Shown here: piece after piece, positions 37,311 through 46,952 of the stretch | Position numbering within the stretch: position 1 is the first letter of the stretch | How the letters are laid out: each line of letters begins with the position of its first letter | NCBI RefSeq assembly: GCF_963678635.1 | Contig: NC_087065.1 | Location: forward strand, 42,967,430 to 43,031,429 | Source: Symsagittifera roscoffensis | Taxonomy: Eukaryota > Xenacoelomorpha > Acoela > Convolutidae | Length of the DNA stretch: 64,000 nt | Reading direction: 5' to 3' | Notes under the pieces: generated by a model | Told to the model about the DNA's origin: nothing | The model's input: the letters and a program-made list of their open reading frames with translations, nothing else | Databases searched by the model: none | Position numbers and translations under genes: made by a program

Positions 37311-37853
37311 CGTTTTTTGGTATTTTTTACATTGTGTTGAGGATTACCCTGCTAGATCTGAGATACATGTTTCAATTGGATAAACAATTGAATATAATTT
37401 CTTGTGCGTAACTCGATTCTTAAAAATTGCAGAGAAATCAGTATAAACCAAAGAGATGTTTGACCGTTTCAGTGAATTTTTTTCACTGTTCTCAAAAACT
37501 TCCCTGCCAAATCAGGTTGAGAATTCAATGGAAAGAACAAGTTTTTGAGATTTGGCCTGCTTTAGAAGAGAAAGGGCTATGGAGTAACGGTAACTTTTAG
37601 TTCTTCTGACCTTATTTTGGAAATTTTTTCAGTTTTCTCAAATTTATCCTGCTAAATCAGATTAAGAACTCAGTTAAAAAAAAACTTTATTTGCCAGTTG
37701 AAAATATTTTCAAATGTCTAAGTGTAAGTCAAATTGTGATGATAATAATGATAATCTTTGTCAAATATACCCAAGATTAGTAATACAAATTTACGCATTG
37801 AATGATAATATCATTATCTTTCGAGATTTCCATTAAAGAAATTTGAAATATTT
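37311..37853. other. Intergenic, T-rich, with a diverged repeat
   Basis: No gene seen. Two diverged copies of a motif around TTCTCAAAAACTTCCCTGCC and AAATCAG occur near 37490 and 37630. Related sequence is found at 50.6 and 52.3-52.9 kb. Confidence 0.4.
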
Positions 37854-38036
37854 CTATGAAGTTTTTCCATAGGTTACCACTGTTGGATCTTCTTTAAATA
37901 ATAATAAATAATAATCCTTAGAAGTTGTTTTTGCTTTTCTGTACGTAAAGATATTCTTGAACTTAATTTGGTCATCATGTAACCTGTTCCAAATTGTTAC
38001 TGATTTAAAAAAAAAGAATTTTCGATGTATTGCCAA
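37854..38036 (-). pseudogene. Possible C-terminal LINE fragment
   Basis: A 60-codon minus-strand frame includes a KSVTIWNRLHDD stretch followed by Lys-rich sequence. This resembles the R/K-x-I-W-N-x-L-P segment near the end of many LINE ORF2 proteins. There is no ATG, and no further LINE sequence could be read around it. The call is weak; it could be chance. Confidence 0.3.
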
Positions 38037-38678
38037 TTAAATCTTTCGACAAAAATTCCCTGCTTTCAGTCGCTTTTGCCGTTTTCTTGCTTGTGTACCC
38101 GAAGAGCAGCTTCGCCTCTCTTTTTAATACTTATTTCAAGTCGGCCATTTGCTGGTTGTGTGTTCCTCTAATTAAACATTGATCGAAACAAACTTTTTGT
38201 ACTTTTTGGTTTTTAGACCTTCTTTGTTATTTCCGACTGGTTTTCGTTGCAATTATTTGTCTGCTAGCTTCCAATGCTATGTTTTGGTCATATCGCAAGG
38301 GCAAAAGTTTTCCGAGAGCTTTTTTCTTAACGTGAATTAAGGCGATTAAAGCTTTAATTCTCAAATGGGGTATTGCTCATGGCGCAGACAAGGAGAGATA
38401 ATTGGCTCAAATTAGATCGTTGCGCCGTGGAAACAAACTGAAATAACAGTTCTAGTTTCTTGGTCTTGTTAATATCTCTAATAAATATAGATTTCTGTTG
38501 CTGGATAACTTCTGTTATTCGATGCATAAAGTAAGATTCGATATCCCAAGTTTATATGTGTGGTCCAGTTGCATGGGTTGCAGATAAGTTCAAAGCAGTG
38601 TACTCCATTATGAAAGGCTTTTTTTCCCCGAATATAAGTTTTTTTTACCGATGTTTCTATTGATTTTTTTAAATTCAG
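38037..38678. promoter_or_regulatory. MSH6 upstream region, possible 5' splice or trans-splice acceptor at its end
   Basis: No gene seen. One copy of the small dispersed palindrome family lies at 38101-38120. The stretch TTTTTTTAAATTCAG ends at 38678, leaving only 8 nt (AGTGAGGG) before the MSH6 ATG. That is a good acceptor for a 5'UTR intron or for a trans-spliced leader. No TATA box was identified. Confidence 0.35.
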
Positions 38679-38686
38679 AGTGAGGG

Positions 38687-41600
38687 ATGAAAAAGCAACA
38701 ACAACAGTCTCTCATTAATTTTTTTTCGCCGACTGGCGTAAAGACTCTTGCGAAGGCTTCGCCTGTCCCGCAATCTGTGACTAAAAAACTGAAAACTCCG
38801 ATCATCTCAGGACATGACAAATATGGAAAAATACGTGTTGAGGAAATTGGCGATTCAAGTGAAAATTTCTCGCAACTATCCGAACCTTTAAGCGAAGATG
38901 TTAATTTGGGTAATACTGAAAAAGAATCAGATATTAAAAATTCAGATCTCGGTAAACCCTCCAGAAATACTGAAAGCGAATCCCCTGTTAAGAAAACTCC
39001 GGTTGCATCGAAAAAGTACAAAAGGATAAGAATTGAGGATAGTGATGAAGACGATGGATCAGATAGTTCGCAGCTTGCTGAAACGGAACAGTTAAATAAG
39101 AGCTTGTGTACACCTGTTGCCAAGTCCCGAAAAGTTCAACCACCTTTAGAATCTGAAAGCCCTTCACAGCTACTAAGCCCTTTCTCGTTTTCATCAGCAA
39201 CACCTGTAAATGCAAAAGAGTCGAACATCAATTTCAATGAAAGTTTCACTTTCCAAAAAACTCCGAAGTCCAAGTCTCTGAAAAAGATAGAAGTCGCCGA
39301 AGATGCAGAAAATGATACGTTTAAACACCTGGGTTTTAAATTTCTGAAGATGAGTCAGGTCAAGGACAAACTGATGCGTCCTGTTGATCACCCTGATTAT
39401 GACCCGACGACATTGCATGTCCCGAAAGACTTCTTGAATGATCAAACACCTGGACATCAGCAATGGTGGATGTTCAAGTCTAATTATTTTGACACTATTT
39501 TGTTTTTTAAAGTGGGCAAGTTTTATGAATTGTACCACATGGATGCAGTTACAGCTGTAGAAGAACTGGGGCTAACGTATATGCGCGGAGATTATGCCCA
39601 TTGTGGTTTTCCTGAGATTGGGTTCGACAAATTCTCAGATATCCTGGTCCAAAAAGGATACAAAATAGCCAGAGTAGAACAGACTGAAACGCCAGATGAA
39701 ATGCAGTCACGAATTTCGAAAATGTCTAAGAGTGGCAAGAAAGTGATGAAATATGACAAGGTGGTGGCGAGAGAACTTTGTCAAATTACAACAAAAGCAA
39801 CTCAGTTGCCAACATCAGTTAATAATCAGGGAACTTCTCAATCTTGTGCGAACAATTTTCTCATGGCAATTGTTGAAAAAACTGGCGAGTTTAATACGAG
39901 CAGTTATGGAGTTTGTTTTGTGGACACAAAAATTGGAACTTTAAATTTTTCACAATTTGCAGACGACCGATTTTCTTCACTTCTGCGTGTTTTCTTTTCT
40001 CATTTATGCCCAGTCGAAATAATACACCCCAAAAGTAATTTGTCAGCGAAGACTATGCAGGTCATAAAATCTCTTCTTCCTTCGGTGAAACTTTTTGCTT
40101 TGAAAAACGAATCCCAGTTTTATAGCGGTGTAACTGCACTGAAAAAAGTCCAAGAGAGTTCTTATTTCGATAATGAAAAACAATGGCCTGAGCTGCTGCA
40201 GAAAGCATCCCAAGACGAACTGCACCAGTGCGATAAAATTGACTCGCAATACGAATTGGCAGTGAATGCTTTTGGAGGAATCCTGTTCAAATTGAAACAG
40301 TTTTTGATTGACTATGACATAATCACCCTTGGTGATTTTGTGCTTGTAGAGCCTCCAATCCCAAGTGAACGCTTGAATGCTCACAATTCATTGAGTAGTT
40401 TGAATACTAGTGCAACCAATTCTCGGACTTTTGCTCGAGGAGCGAAGATGATACTTGATTCATCGACCATTGCGAACTTGGGTATCGTGGACAATTTTGG
40501 GAAGTCTAATTTCACTTTGCTGACTACACTTGATACTTGCATGACACCATTTGGTAAAAGGATGCTCAAACAAGTTTTATGCTCACCGCCTTGCGACCCT
40601 TATTGTATAAAAGAGCGCCAAGAAGCTATAGTTTGGCTGATGAATAACCGCAATGAATTCGTAGAAAAAGTTCAAAATGTTCTTCAAAAGTGCCCAGATC
40701 TAGAGCAGCTACTGTGTCGTGTTCATTCATTGAGTGTCGATCGATGTGCTACAGACCATCCCGATTCACGAGCAAACTTTTTTGAAGTATCGGTATATAA
40801 AAAACGTAATGTTCAAGACTTTGTCTTGACGTTGAACACACTTAAAAAATGTCTAGAAATTGCCCGAATTTTCGGAAAGTTGGACTGCGAATCTGATTTA
40901 CTGAATTATTTATTGAGCAGCAAAAGTGAAGGAGGTAAGTTTCCAAGTGGTATCGACGAGTTCATTGGAAACTTTGAGTCGTCGTTTGACCAAAAAGAAG
41001 CATGCGAAACAGGTGAGATACAGCCTAAACCGGGCTTGGCTGAAGCTTATGACAGAGCATTAGAGGAACTTGCGAGAATCAAAAATGAAAGTGAAAGATA
41101 CTTACGTGAACAGAAAAAGATGTTCAGGTGTGAAAGAATTCAGTACGCAACTAGCAAATCTTCTCAGTTTCAACTAGAAGTTCCAGCTGATGAAGTTTCC
41201 AGAGTTCCTGATGAATATCAGTTTGCTTCTAAGCGAAAAGGATGGGACAGGTTCCAAACAACCGAGACGTTGAGGTTTGTACAACGGTGGACAGCCGCTG
41301 AAAGTAATCGTGACGAGTCTTTGAAAAATCTAGCTCGACTAGTGTTCAGCGATTTCTCGAAAGAATTCGCGAAATGTTCAAAAGTCGTCCGTTCAATTGC
41401 AACGCTGGATGTTCTAATCGCCTTGGCAGAATTTAGTAGAACGGCAGACCCTGTTATGTGTCGCCCTCAGGTTTTAGACCAATGGGATACATTTCTGGAC
41501 ATTAAAAACGGCAAACATCCGTGCATGGAAAACGTAATGAAAGGAGGTTACATACCCAACGACATGAAACTCGGAAAAGGTTTCGGTGATCCAGAATCGC

Positions 41601-42304
41601 AATCATGTGATTCGCAAACAAAAGGTTCTTACTTGGTTCTACTGACAGGGCCAAATATGGGTGGTAAATCAACTCTAATGCGTCAAACTGGTTTGTTGGT
41701 GATTCTGGCGCAACTAGGTTGCTTTGTTCCAGCTGAGAAGATGTCATTTACTCCTGTAGACAGAGTTTTCACGCGACTGGGGGCAATGGATCGAATATTG
41801 TGTGGAGAAAGTACCTTTTTTGTTGAAATGAGCGAAACTTGTGTGGTGCTGAACTATGCCACTCGACACAGTTTGGTGCTGCTTGATGAGCTTGGCCGTG
41901 GTACGTCAACATTTGACGGAACCGCCATTGCTTCGGCTGTTGCACGAAAACTTGCCAATGAAATTGGATGTCGAACTTTGTTCTCAACCCACTATCATTT
42001 GCTTGTTTCTGATTTCCGAGACAACCCGAGGGTTTTTCTGGGTCACATGGCATGTATGGAAGAAGACACCGAAGAGGAAGATGAAGATGGGGTCACTGAA
42101 CAGCGCGTGACCTTTTTGTACAAATTTGTTCAGGGGTCATGTCCTAAAAGCTATGGGTTCAATGCTGCGAGAATGGCCGGGATAGATAGCTCAATCACGA
42201 GGCAGGCCCAGCAATATTCGAGCCAGTTGGAAGATTTGTTCTTAGAGAGGCAAAAGTTTATTCATTTTGGAAAACTTTTTGCCAACCTTGAAGTAACCAA
42301 CTAA
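38687..42304 (+). CDS. MSH6: DNA mismatch repair protein MSH6, intronless
   Basis: An uninterrupted 1205-residue frame from ATG to TAA. MSH6 pairs with MSH2 to form MutS-alpha, which recognises mispaired bases and small loops in nuclear DNA and starts excision repair. Residues 6-13 (QQSLINFF) are a PCNA-binding box, followed by an acidic, Ser-rich linker to about 240. The mismatch-binding domain has the diagnostic Phe279-Tyr280-Glu281. Connector, lever and clamp follow. The ATPase has Walker A GPNMGGKS (988-995), a FVEMSET signature, Walker B with Asp1067-Glu1068 in LLDELGRGTST, STHYH, and the C-terminal dimerisation part (SYGFNAARMAGI). The Phe-x-Glu motif, which distinguishes MSH6 from MSH2 and MSH3, makes the call firm. 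It is about 150 residues shorter at the N-terminus than human MSH6, and I see no PWWP domain. No intron is present, so a retrogene origin is possible, but all motifs are intact. Confidence 0.97.
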   Translation: MKKQQQQSLINFFSPTGVKTLAKASPVPQSVTKKLKTPIISGHDKYGKIRVEEIGDSSENFSQLSEPLSEDVNLGNTEKESDIKNSDLGKPSRNTESESPVKKTPVASKKYKRIRIEDSDEDDGSDSSQLAETEQLNKSLCTPVAKSRKVQPPLESESPSQLLSPFSFSSATPVNAKESNINFNESFTFQKTPKSKSLKKIEVAEDAENDTFKHLGFKFLKMSQVKDKLMRPVDHPDYDPTTLHVPKDFLNDQTPGHQQWWMFKSNYFDTILFFKVGKFYELYHMDAVTAVEELGLTYMRGDYAHCGFPEIGFDKFSDILVQKGYKIARVEQTETPDEMQSRISKMSKSGKKVMKYDKVVARELCQITTKATQLPTSVNNQGTSQSCANNFLMAIVEKTGEFNTSSYGVCFVDTKIGTLNFSQFADDRFSSLLRVFFSHLCPVEIIHPKSNLSAKTMQVIKSLLPSVKLFALKNESQFYSGVTALKKVQESSYFDNEKQWPELLQKASQDELHQCDKIDSQYELAVNAFGGILFKLKQFLIDYDIITLGDFVLVEPPIPSERLNAHNSLSSLNTSATNSRTFARGAKMILDSSTIANLGIVDNFGKSNFTLLTTLDTCMTPFGKRMLKQVLCSPPCDPYCIKERQEAIVWLMNNRNEFVEKVQNVLQKCPDLEQLLCRVHSLSVDRCATDHPDSRANFFEVSVYKKRNVQDFVLTLNTLKKCLEIARIFGKLDCESDLLNYLLSSKSEGGKFPSGIDEFIGNFESSFDQKEACETGEIQPKPGLAEAYDRALEELARIKNESERYLREQKKMFRCERIQYATSKSSQFQLEVPADEVSRVPDEYQFASKRKGWDRFQTTETLRFVQRWTAAESNRDESLKNLARLVFSDFSKEFAKCSKVVRSIATLDVLIALAEFSRTADPVMCRPQVLDQWDTFLDIKNGKHPCMENVMKGGYIPNDMKLGKGFGDPESQSCDSQTKGSYLVLLTGPNMGGKSTLMRQTGLLVILAQLGCFVPAEKMSFTPVDRVFTRLGAMDRILCGESTFFVEMSETCVVLNYATRHSLVLLDELGRGTSTFDGTAIASAVARKLANEIGCRTLFSTHYHLLVSDFRDNPRVFLGHMACMEEDTEEEDEDGVTEQRVTFLYKFVQGSCPKSYGFNAARMAGIDSSITRQAQQYSSQLEDLFLERQKFIHFGKLFANLEVTN

Positions 42305-42648
42305 CTTAACTGAGTTGAGTTTTCTTAATGACTGATTTGAGAAAGAGTTAGCAACTCTGAGATGCGATTTCTAATGATGAGCTTGAATTTGAATTGCAAT
42401 AATCGCTGATTGATTTGATTTTGAATTAATTTTGTTTGAATACTTTTTAAATCGTTATGCGCATCGTGAAATTTATTTTTCTGAACGAAATTAGAGGATA
42501 TGCGACCAGCGAATTGTTTCCGTGCGTTTAAAACTATTCTGTCTTGTCTCATTCACCGTTAAAACTAGCAGGATCCAGCAATTTTTTACGGTGATTTAGT
42601 ATTAATTTCTATTTAATTTCTAAGAGGTTAAGCAGAAGACACTTCAAA

Positions 42649-42654
42649 AATAAA
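42649..42654 (+). terminator. Candidate MSH6 polyadenylation signal
   Basis: AATAAA, 345 bp after the MSH6 stop and followed by a T-rich stretch. It is the first canonical hexamer I noticed on this strand. Confidence 0.35.
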
Positions 42655-42803
42655 AAAGGTTAAGAGATTTCAAAAGTTTTTGTGTCATCTAAATTTCCAA
42701 TTACTTTTTGTTCCATTGTTGATGTTGTTTTTCCACTACTGCAATGCTTGTGTTATATTACAATTTGATTTTTTTTCCAATGTGATTCGAACATTTCTGA
42801 TTA

Positions 42804-43232
42804 AAAGTAAAGAACGTAGTGAATAATCTTAAACAGGTCATGGTGATTTTTTTTCAGGAAAAAGACTAAATATTCTACTAAAAATTTTTAATGCATATTA
42901 ATGTATTTGTGAATGCTTTTAGGTGTATATGAACTTTTTGAGTTCAACTCTAATTCAAAAGTTAGGTAAATTGCGCTCTTCAAATACGAAAGTCGAATTG
43001 GCGCGAAAAAAAGATGTGAATGACCACGTGTTTCGAAAGTGGATTTGATTTTTACGTTTTTCAGTGGAATGAAACTTAGCCTGTTAATCCAGTTTCCTCG
43101 AATTGATTTAATTTTATCAAAAAAGTGTCAATTATAAATTATTCCTGAAATTCAAAGAGCTGTAAAGCCATATACTTTTTAATGTGAAATTAAATCAATA
43201 CTTTTAAAATCATGCCATGCGTTCATGACTCT
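42804..43232 (+). repeat. Inverted-repeat-bounded dispersed element, copy A
   Basis: About 429 bp, bounded on the left by AAAGTAAAGAACG and on the right by CGTTCATGACTCT, a degenerate inverted pair. Internal sequence matches copy B: a TTTTTTTCAGGAAAAA stretch, 'AAATACGAA', a GGCGC core and a TCAATTATAAATT segment. No coding capacity. MITE-like, but the right flank (TTTCCAAT) is also shared with copies B and C, so the arms may be internal to a larger repeat. Confidence 0.6.
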
Positions 43233-43360
43233 TTTCCAATTGTCTGCTGGCTGTTTAGTTTTAATGAAATTTTGAATAGCTGTTTTCGATGTATTAGTTA
43301 TTTTCATTAGTTTTGGTTATGTTAGTTCATGCTTTTTCCTCAAGCTTATTCTTACTTTTA

Positions 43361-43790
43361 AGAGTAATGATCGGAGTGAAGACTCTTATATAGATCTTGC
43401 TGATTTTTTTGTTTTTTTTTTCAGGAAAAAATCTTAAAATAGTAATGCACTTAGGCATAATTCACTTTTTGAGTTCAATTGAAATTTATCTGCTGAAAAT
43501 GACATAAATAGCACTCTCCAAATACGAACGTGGAAATGGCGCAAAAAACGTGAACGATTTCTAGTTTCGAAACTGGAATTTATTTTTCAGATTTACCAGC
43601 GGAAAAAAAACTTTACCTATTGATTCAGTTTTCTCTAGTTGGGTTTATGTTGTCAAAAAAGCGTCAATCATGAATTGTTCTGGAAATTCAAAGAGCTTAA
43701 AGGTCATCTATGTTTTTATTTGAAATTCGAAAGTTGAGATTTTTTCAAGAAAGTCAGTGTTTTTTTATGTTTGCTTGCGTTCATTACTCT
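43361..43790 (+). repeat. Inverted-repeat-bounded dispersed element, copy B
   Basis: 430 bp with the best-kept arms: left AGAGTAATGATCG, right CGTTCATTACTCT. Same orientation as copy A, 128 bp downstream. No target-site duplication can be recognised. Confidence 0.65.
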
Positions 43791-44229
43791 TTTCCAATCT
43801 TCGATTGCTTATGTTTTTCTTTAATTTTTTATGCAAATAAATTTAAAATTTGTTTTAATTCGCAAAAAACGTTTGTTTCTTGTGCCTGTATTTTCTTTGC
43901 GGGAATTGAAACTTTTCGAAAGGTTTTATCCCCAAAATATTTGTCAACAACCTTTTTTTTGGTCAACGGCTGTCTGCCCAATTGTTGTCGGTTTCATTAG
44001 TTTTTCATCAATTTCATTTGTTTTTTTATCGCAAGTAATGCGAAGCTCCGCTTCGCCTCTGTGAAATGCTTCGAATTCTTTTCATAGTTTGAAGTATCTT
44101 TTGATTTGGTTTTTTTTTTCAAATTGATGTAGTCGAATGGAAAGTCTCAACATGAAAAGATTCATGATTTTCAAATAGTCGTTTCTTGGGTTCATTAGCA
44201 GTTTTCAGAGCAATCGTCTTTTGGCAAGT
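43791..44229. other. Intergenic, T-rich, with palindromic motif
   Basis: No gene seen. GCGAAGCTCCGCTTCGC at 44040-44056 is a 7-bp stem with a 3-nt loop, followed by CTCT. It is the cleanest member of a family found along 38-59 kb. Confidence 0.4.
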
Positions 44230-44582
44230 TTACGTTTTGCTGATCAGGTCATATCCTATCGTCGTGTGTTTATTCGGTCTGTTTTTAGGTCTTAAGCAAT
44301 TGTATACATGACGGTATAATTTGGATTTTTCTGAAATATGATCTAATTGATGGAAAAATGTTGGAAAAACTTTTAGCCCCAGTTCTTCCGAATTACTTTC
44401 ATCACCTAGCTTACATTGGTCAGTAAAATTTCTTTCAGTAATTAGGATTTGTGTATGTGGAAATCTGCTCCTCTTGAACTCTATTTTTGAAGAAGTGTTT
44501 TCAAGTAAGATTATTTCACCTTTCTTCGCATGAAGGCTTTCATGTTTTGTTGCAATGTTCTTAATCAAAAGTCCATTTTCTG
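44230..44582 (-). CDS. Candidate terminal exon of an unknown minus-strand gene
   Basis: On the minus strand, a pyrimidine-rich acceptor (TTTCCCCACAG) is followed by an open frame of about 116 codons ending in TAA. The product is charged and mixed in composition (Lys, Glu, Asn, His; begins ENGLLIKNIATKHE), unlike the Phe/Ser-rich shadows of T-rich DNA. It runs on the A-rich strand, where TAA should be frequent. No ATG, no recognised domain, and no upstream exon was found. It may be a real last exon, a transposon relic or chance. Confidence 0.25.
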
Positions 44583-45600
44583 TGGGGAAATTGTCTATTC
44601 AAACTGACTGCTGGTAGCATTCATTTTTCCTTGAATTTGAGTAACATACTGTTTTTGCGAAAAGTTGTTGTTCCGACCATTGAAAATGGGAGGAACTTTG
44701 TTTGGGTGTGATAAGCAATCGGTTACTAGACTTTTTTCCCGTAAATATCTTTGTTTACAGAATGGTCAAAATTAGAAATAGTAAATTTAGATTCAGTTCA
44801 TAATAATATCGTATTTCATTGCGTCTCCGGCGCTCGTGGTACGAAAGTAACGAATAGGCGTGGGATGGCAAAGATCTTGGGTTCTAATCTGACAAGACCT
44901 TTTTTTTTCAAACGGGAAATATTCCGTTTGAAAATGTAGGCTTATTATTTGCCTGCTTATGTTTTGTCGTCTTAGTTACCACGTTGTAGAGTTTCTTTCT
45001 CTTTGCTGTTCGCAATTATATCGTAGTTGCTTATAGTGTTTTGATTTTTTTCAGCTATCTGTAATTTTACTAACCTTGATTTTCGCTTAAAACAAACTTT
45101 TTCTGCACAAATGAGTTCGGCTTATATTTATCGGCTTGTTGACCTAATTTTGAGCAGTTTCAGGAAATTGTAAGTTTTTTGCTCCCCTCTGGATGGCCTT
45201 AAGTGCTAAAAAACTCTGGATGGCTTAAAGTGCTTAAGTCAGCTTAAAGAGCTGACTTAAGAATTTTAGTTCGACTTTTTTTGAATTTTTTTTCGGCTTT
45301 TTTAAAGTTTTTTTTCGGCTTAAAAGGTTTCAGCTTATAATATATCGGCTTAGTGACCTGATATTTTTTCATTTGACGAGCAAACAAAATTTGATGTGTT
45401 TTTGTTTTGTGGGACTTAATATTTTTTATGTCTTCATTTTTTTACTGACAAGGTTTGCCAAGGTATTGTCAGCTTTATTACAGCTTGGTAATTTTTCTTC
45501 CGATGCTAATTTCGCATTATGTTGTTTTGGCATATTTTTATTTCAAAAATAGCCTTATTCAGTTCGATAGATCTAGTTTTTTTCAATTTTTTTTAGATTT
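44583..45600. other. Intergenic repeat-rich DNA with a perfect hairpin
   Basis: No gene seen. A 41-bp block at 44671-44711 (TTCCGACCATTGAAAATGGG and onward) recurs twice at 57.6 kb. A perfect 12-bp stem with a 5-nt loop lies at 45233-45261. The sequence around it repeats 'CTTAAGTGCT' and 'TCGGCTTA' words. Confidence 0.4.
45233..45261. repeat. Perfect hairpin, 12-bp stem
   Basis: CTTAAGTCAGCT, loop TAAAG, AGCTGACTTAAG. It is not followed by a T-run suggestive of a particular terminator. Its role is unknown. Confidence 0.6.
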
Positions 45601-45631
45601 AGCGGCTTTCTTGTTTTGTCTTGCAAGTGAT

Positions 45632-45648
45632 GCGAAGCTCAGCTTCGC
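45632..45648. repeat. Dispersed palindrome GCGAAGCTCAGCTTCGC
   Basis: An 8-bp stem around a single C, followed by CTCT. Further members at 38101, 44040, 51162, 53690 and 58737, with decayed forms in the 49-50 kb satellite, all in the same orientation relative to the trailing CTCT. It marks the end of a larger, decayed dispersed repeat. Confidence 0.55.
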
Positions 45649-45666
45649 CTCTGTGTTAAGTTTTAT

Positions 45667-46082
45667 GTTCCACGCAAAATCAGGTGTCACAAATAATCAT
45701 CGGAATGGTTCGGGTTAGTATAATTTTGAAACCAGTTCAGTTGTGATTCGAACGACATCAAAAATGTCCCAAATTGCTTTCCACTCTCGAGAAAAACCGG
45801 TTTGAAACTTCTGACTCTGACTTTTCGTCTAATTTCGAGCTAGTAACGATCGTTATATGGAAAATTACTGTTTATTTGTGGTTGTTTATTTGTGGTACTT
45901 CACTAACTTTCTACGCCATCGTATAGTTCTCGAATCAGACCACCCTATGAAAATGATACTAATTTAAAGAAACTTAAAAAATCTATTGTTGTATGAATGT
46001 GGTAGGAAGGTTCTGTGCTACTTGTGCGTTCTGTGCTACTTGTGCGTTCTGTGCTACTTGCAGAGCAACCGGCTAGCCTTGA
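45667..46082 (+). repeat. Dispersed repeat, copy also at 57.7-58.3 kb
   Basis: 45667-45844 is clearly similar to about 57699-57873 (shared TTCCACGCAAAATCAG, AATAATCATCGG, GAGAAAAACCGGTTTGAAA). 46010-46082 is similar to about 58228-58266. No coding capacity. The two copies lie in the same orientation. Confidence 0.6.
46010..46060 (+). repeat. 18-bp direct repeat, three copies
   Basis: GTTCTGTGCTACTTGTGC occurs twice perfectly (46010, 46028), then partially from 46046. The related copy at 58231 has a single unit, so this is a local expansion. Confidence 0.75.
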
Positions 46083-46587
46083 TTTTTGTGTAATTGTTGT
46101 GAAAATTATTACGACTCAGCGGAGACATATTTCGCTAAAAGCATGCAGTGATTTAGATCTGTTTTCAAGAGCACAGTCATGGAAGTGACGTTTGCCTAGT
46201 TTTCATTGTACAATTTTTCCATTTGCTTTGGAAGATCAATTCAGTTCTGTCAGATTTAGTTTTAAATTATGCTGAAAAAGGTTGCCGAGAACTCTTTCGC
46301 CTGATATCATTCAAACTTTCGGTAGTTTCAGGTTTTTAATTTGGTTTTCAAATATTTTTTTGAGCGGAGAAGAGAAAGTTACGCTTTTCGAACTGCAAAT
46401 AAAAATAATGCCAAAGAATGTTTTTTTAACAAAAATGAATTTTTCGTCGTTCTCAAACAATGGAGCTAGTGTTAGATTAAGAATCCATTTTTTTCTGGAA
46501 ATAGTTGCTGAAAAATAGTGCTTATTTAGTAGCACTGTTGCTGCCTAGCAGTGGCAAATTAATAGCATGTGATTATCCCTCTTATTT
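46083..46587. other. Intergenic, nothing recognised
   Basis: T-rich on the + strand with no convincing exon, RNA gene or repeat match. Confidence 0.4.
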
Positions 46588-46952
46588 AGAGTAATGAACG
46601 AAGTGAAGACTGTTATAAAAGTCTTCGTTATTTTTTTAAGGAAAAAGGCTGTATTTTGATTGTTCACGCTCAATTTTTTTGCGGTTTGATTTCTTTTCAA
46701 GTTCAGTTCATTTCTATTGTGGTTCAGATCAGCATAAGTTAAAGGTCATGAAAAACTTGATCGACTTCTAGTTTTGAAAGGGGATTTTAATGTTCAAATT
46801 TCCCAGCGGATTTGATCATTTATCTCAAATTGAGTTAGTTATATCGAAAAGCATCAATTGTTTTTGATATTCAACGAGCTTTAAGGGCAAATATTTTCTG
46901 TAAAAGTCTTTTTCATACACAAATTTTTTTGTTTTCTTGCGTTCATTACTTT
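46588..46952 (+). repeat. Inverted-repeat-bounded dispersed element, copy C
   Basis: 365 bp with left arm AGAGTAATGAACG (exact complement of copy B's right arm) and right arm CGTTCATTACTTT. The interior keeps GTGAAGACTGTTATA, CCCAGCGGA and GCATCAATTG. Shorter than copies A and B through internal loss. Confidence 0.62.

Noticed and set aside
38608-42053. Several minus-strand and alternate-frame open stretches within MSH6
   Set aside because: Shadows of a full-length, motif-complete coding sequence.
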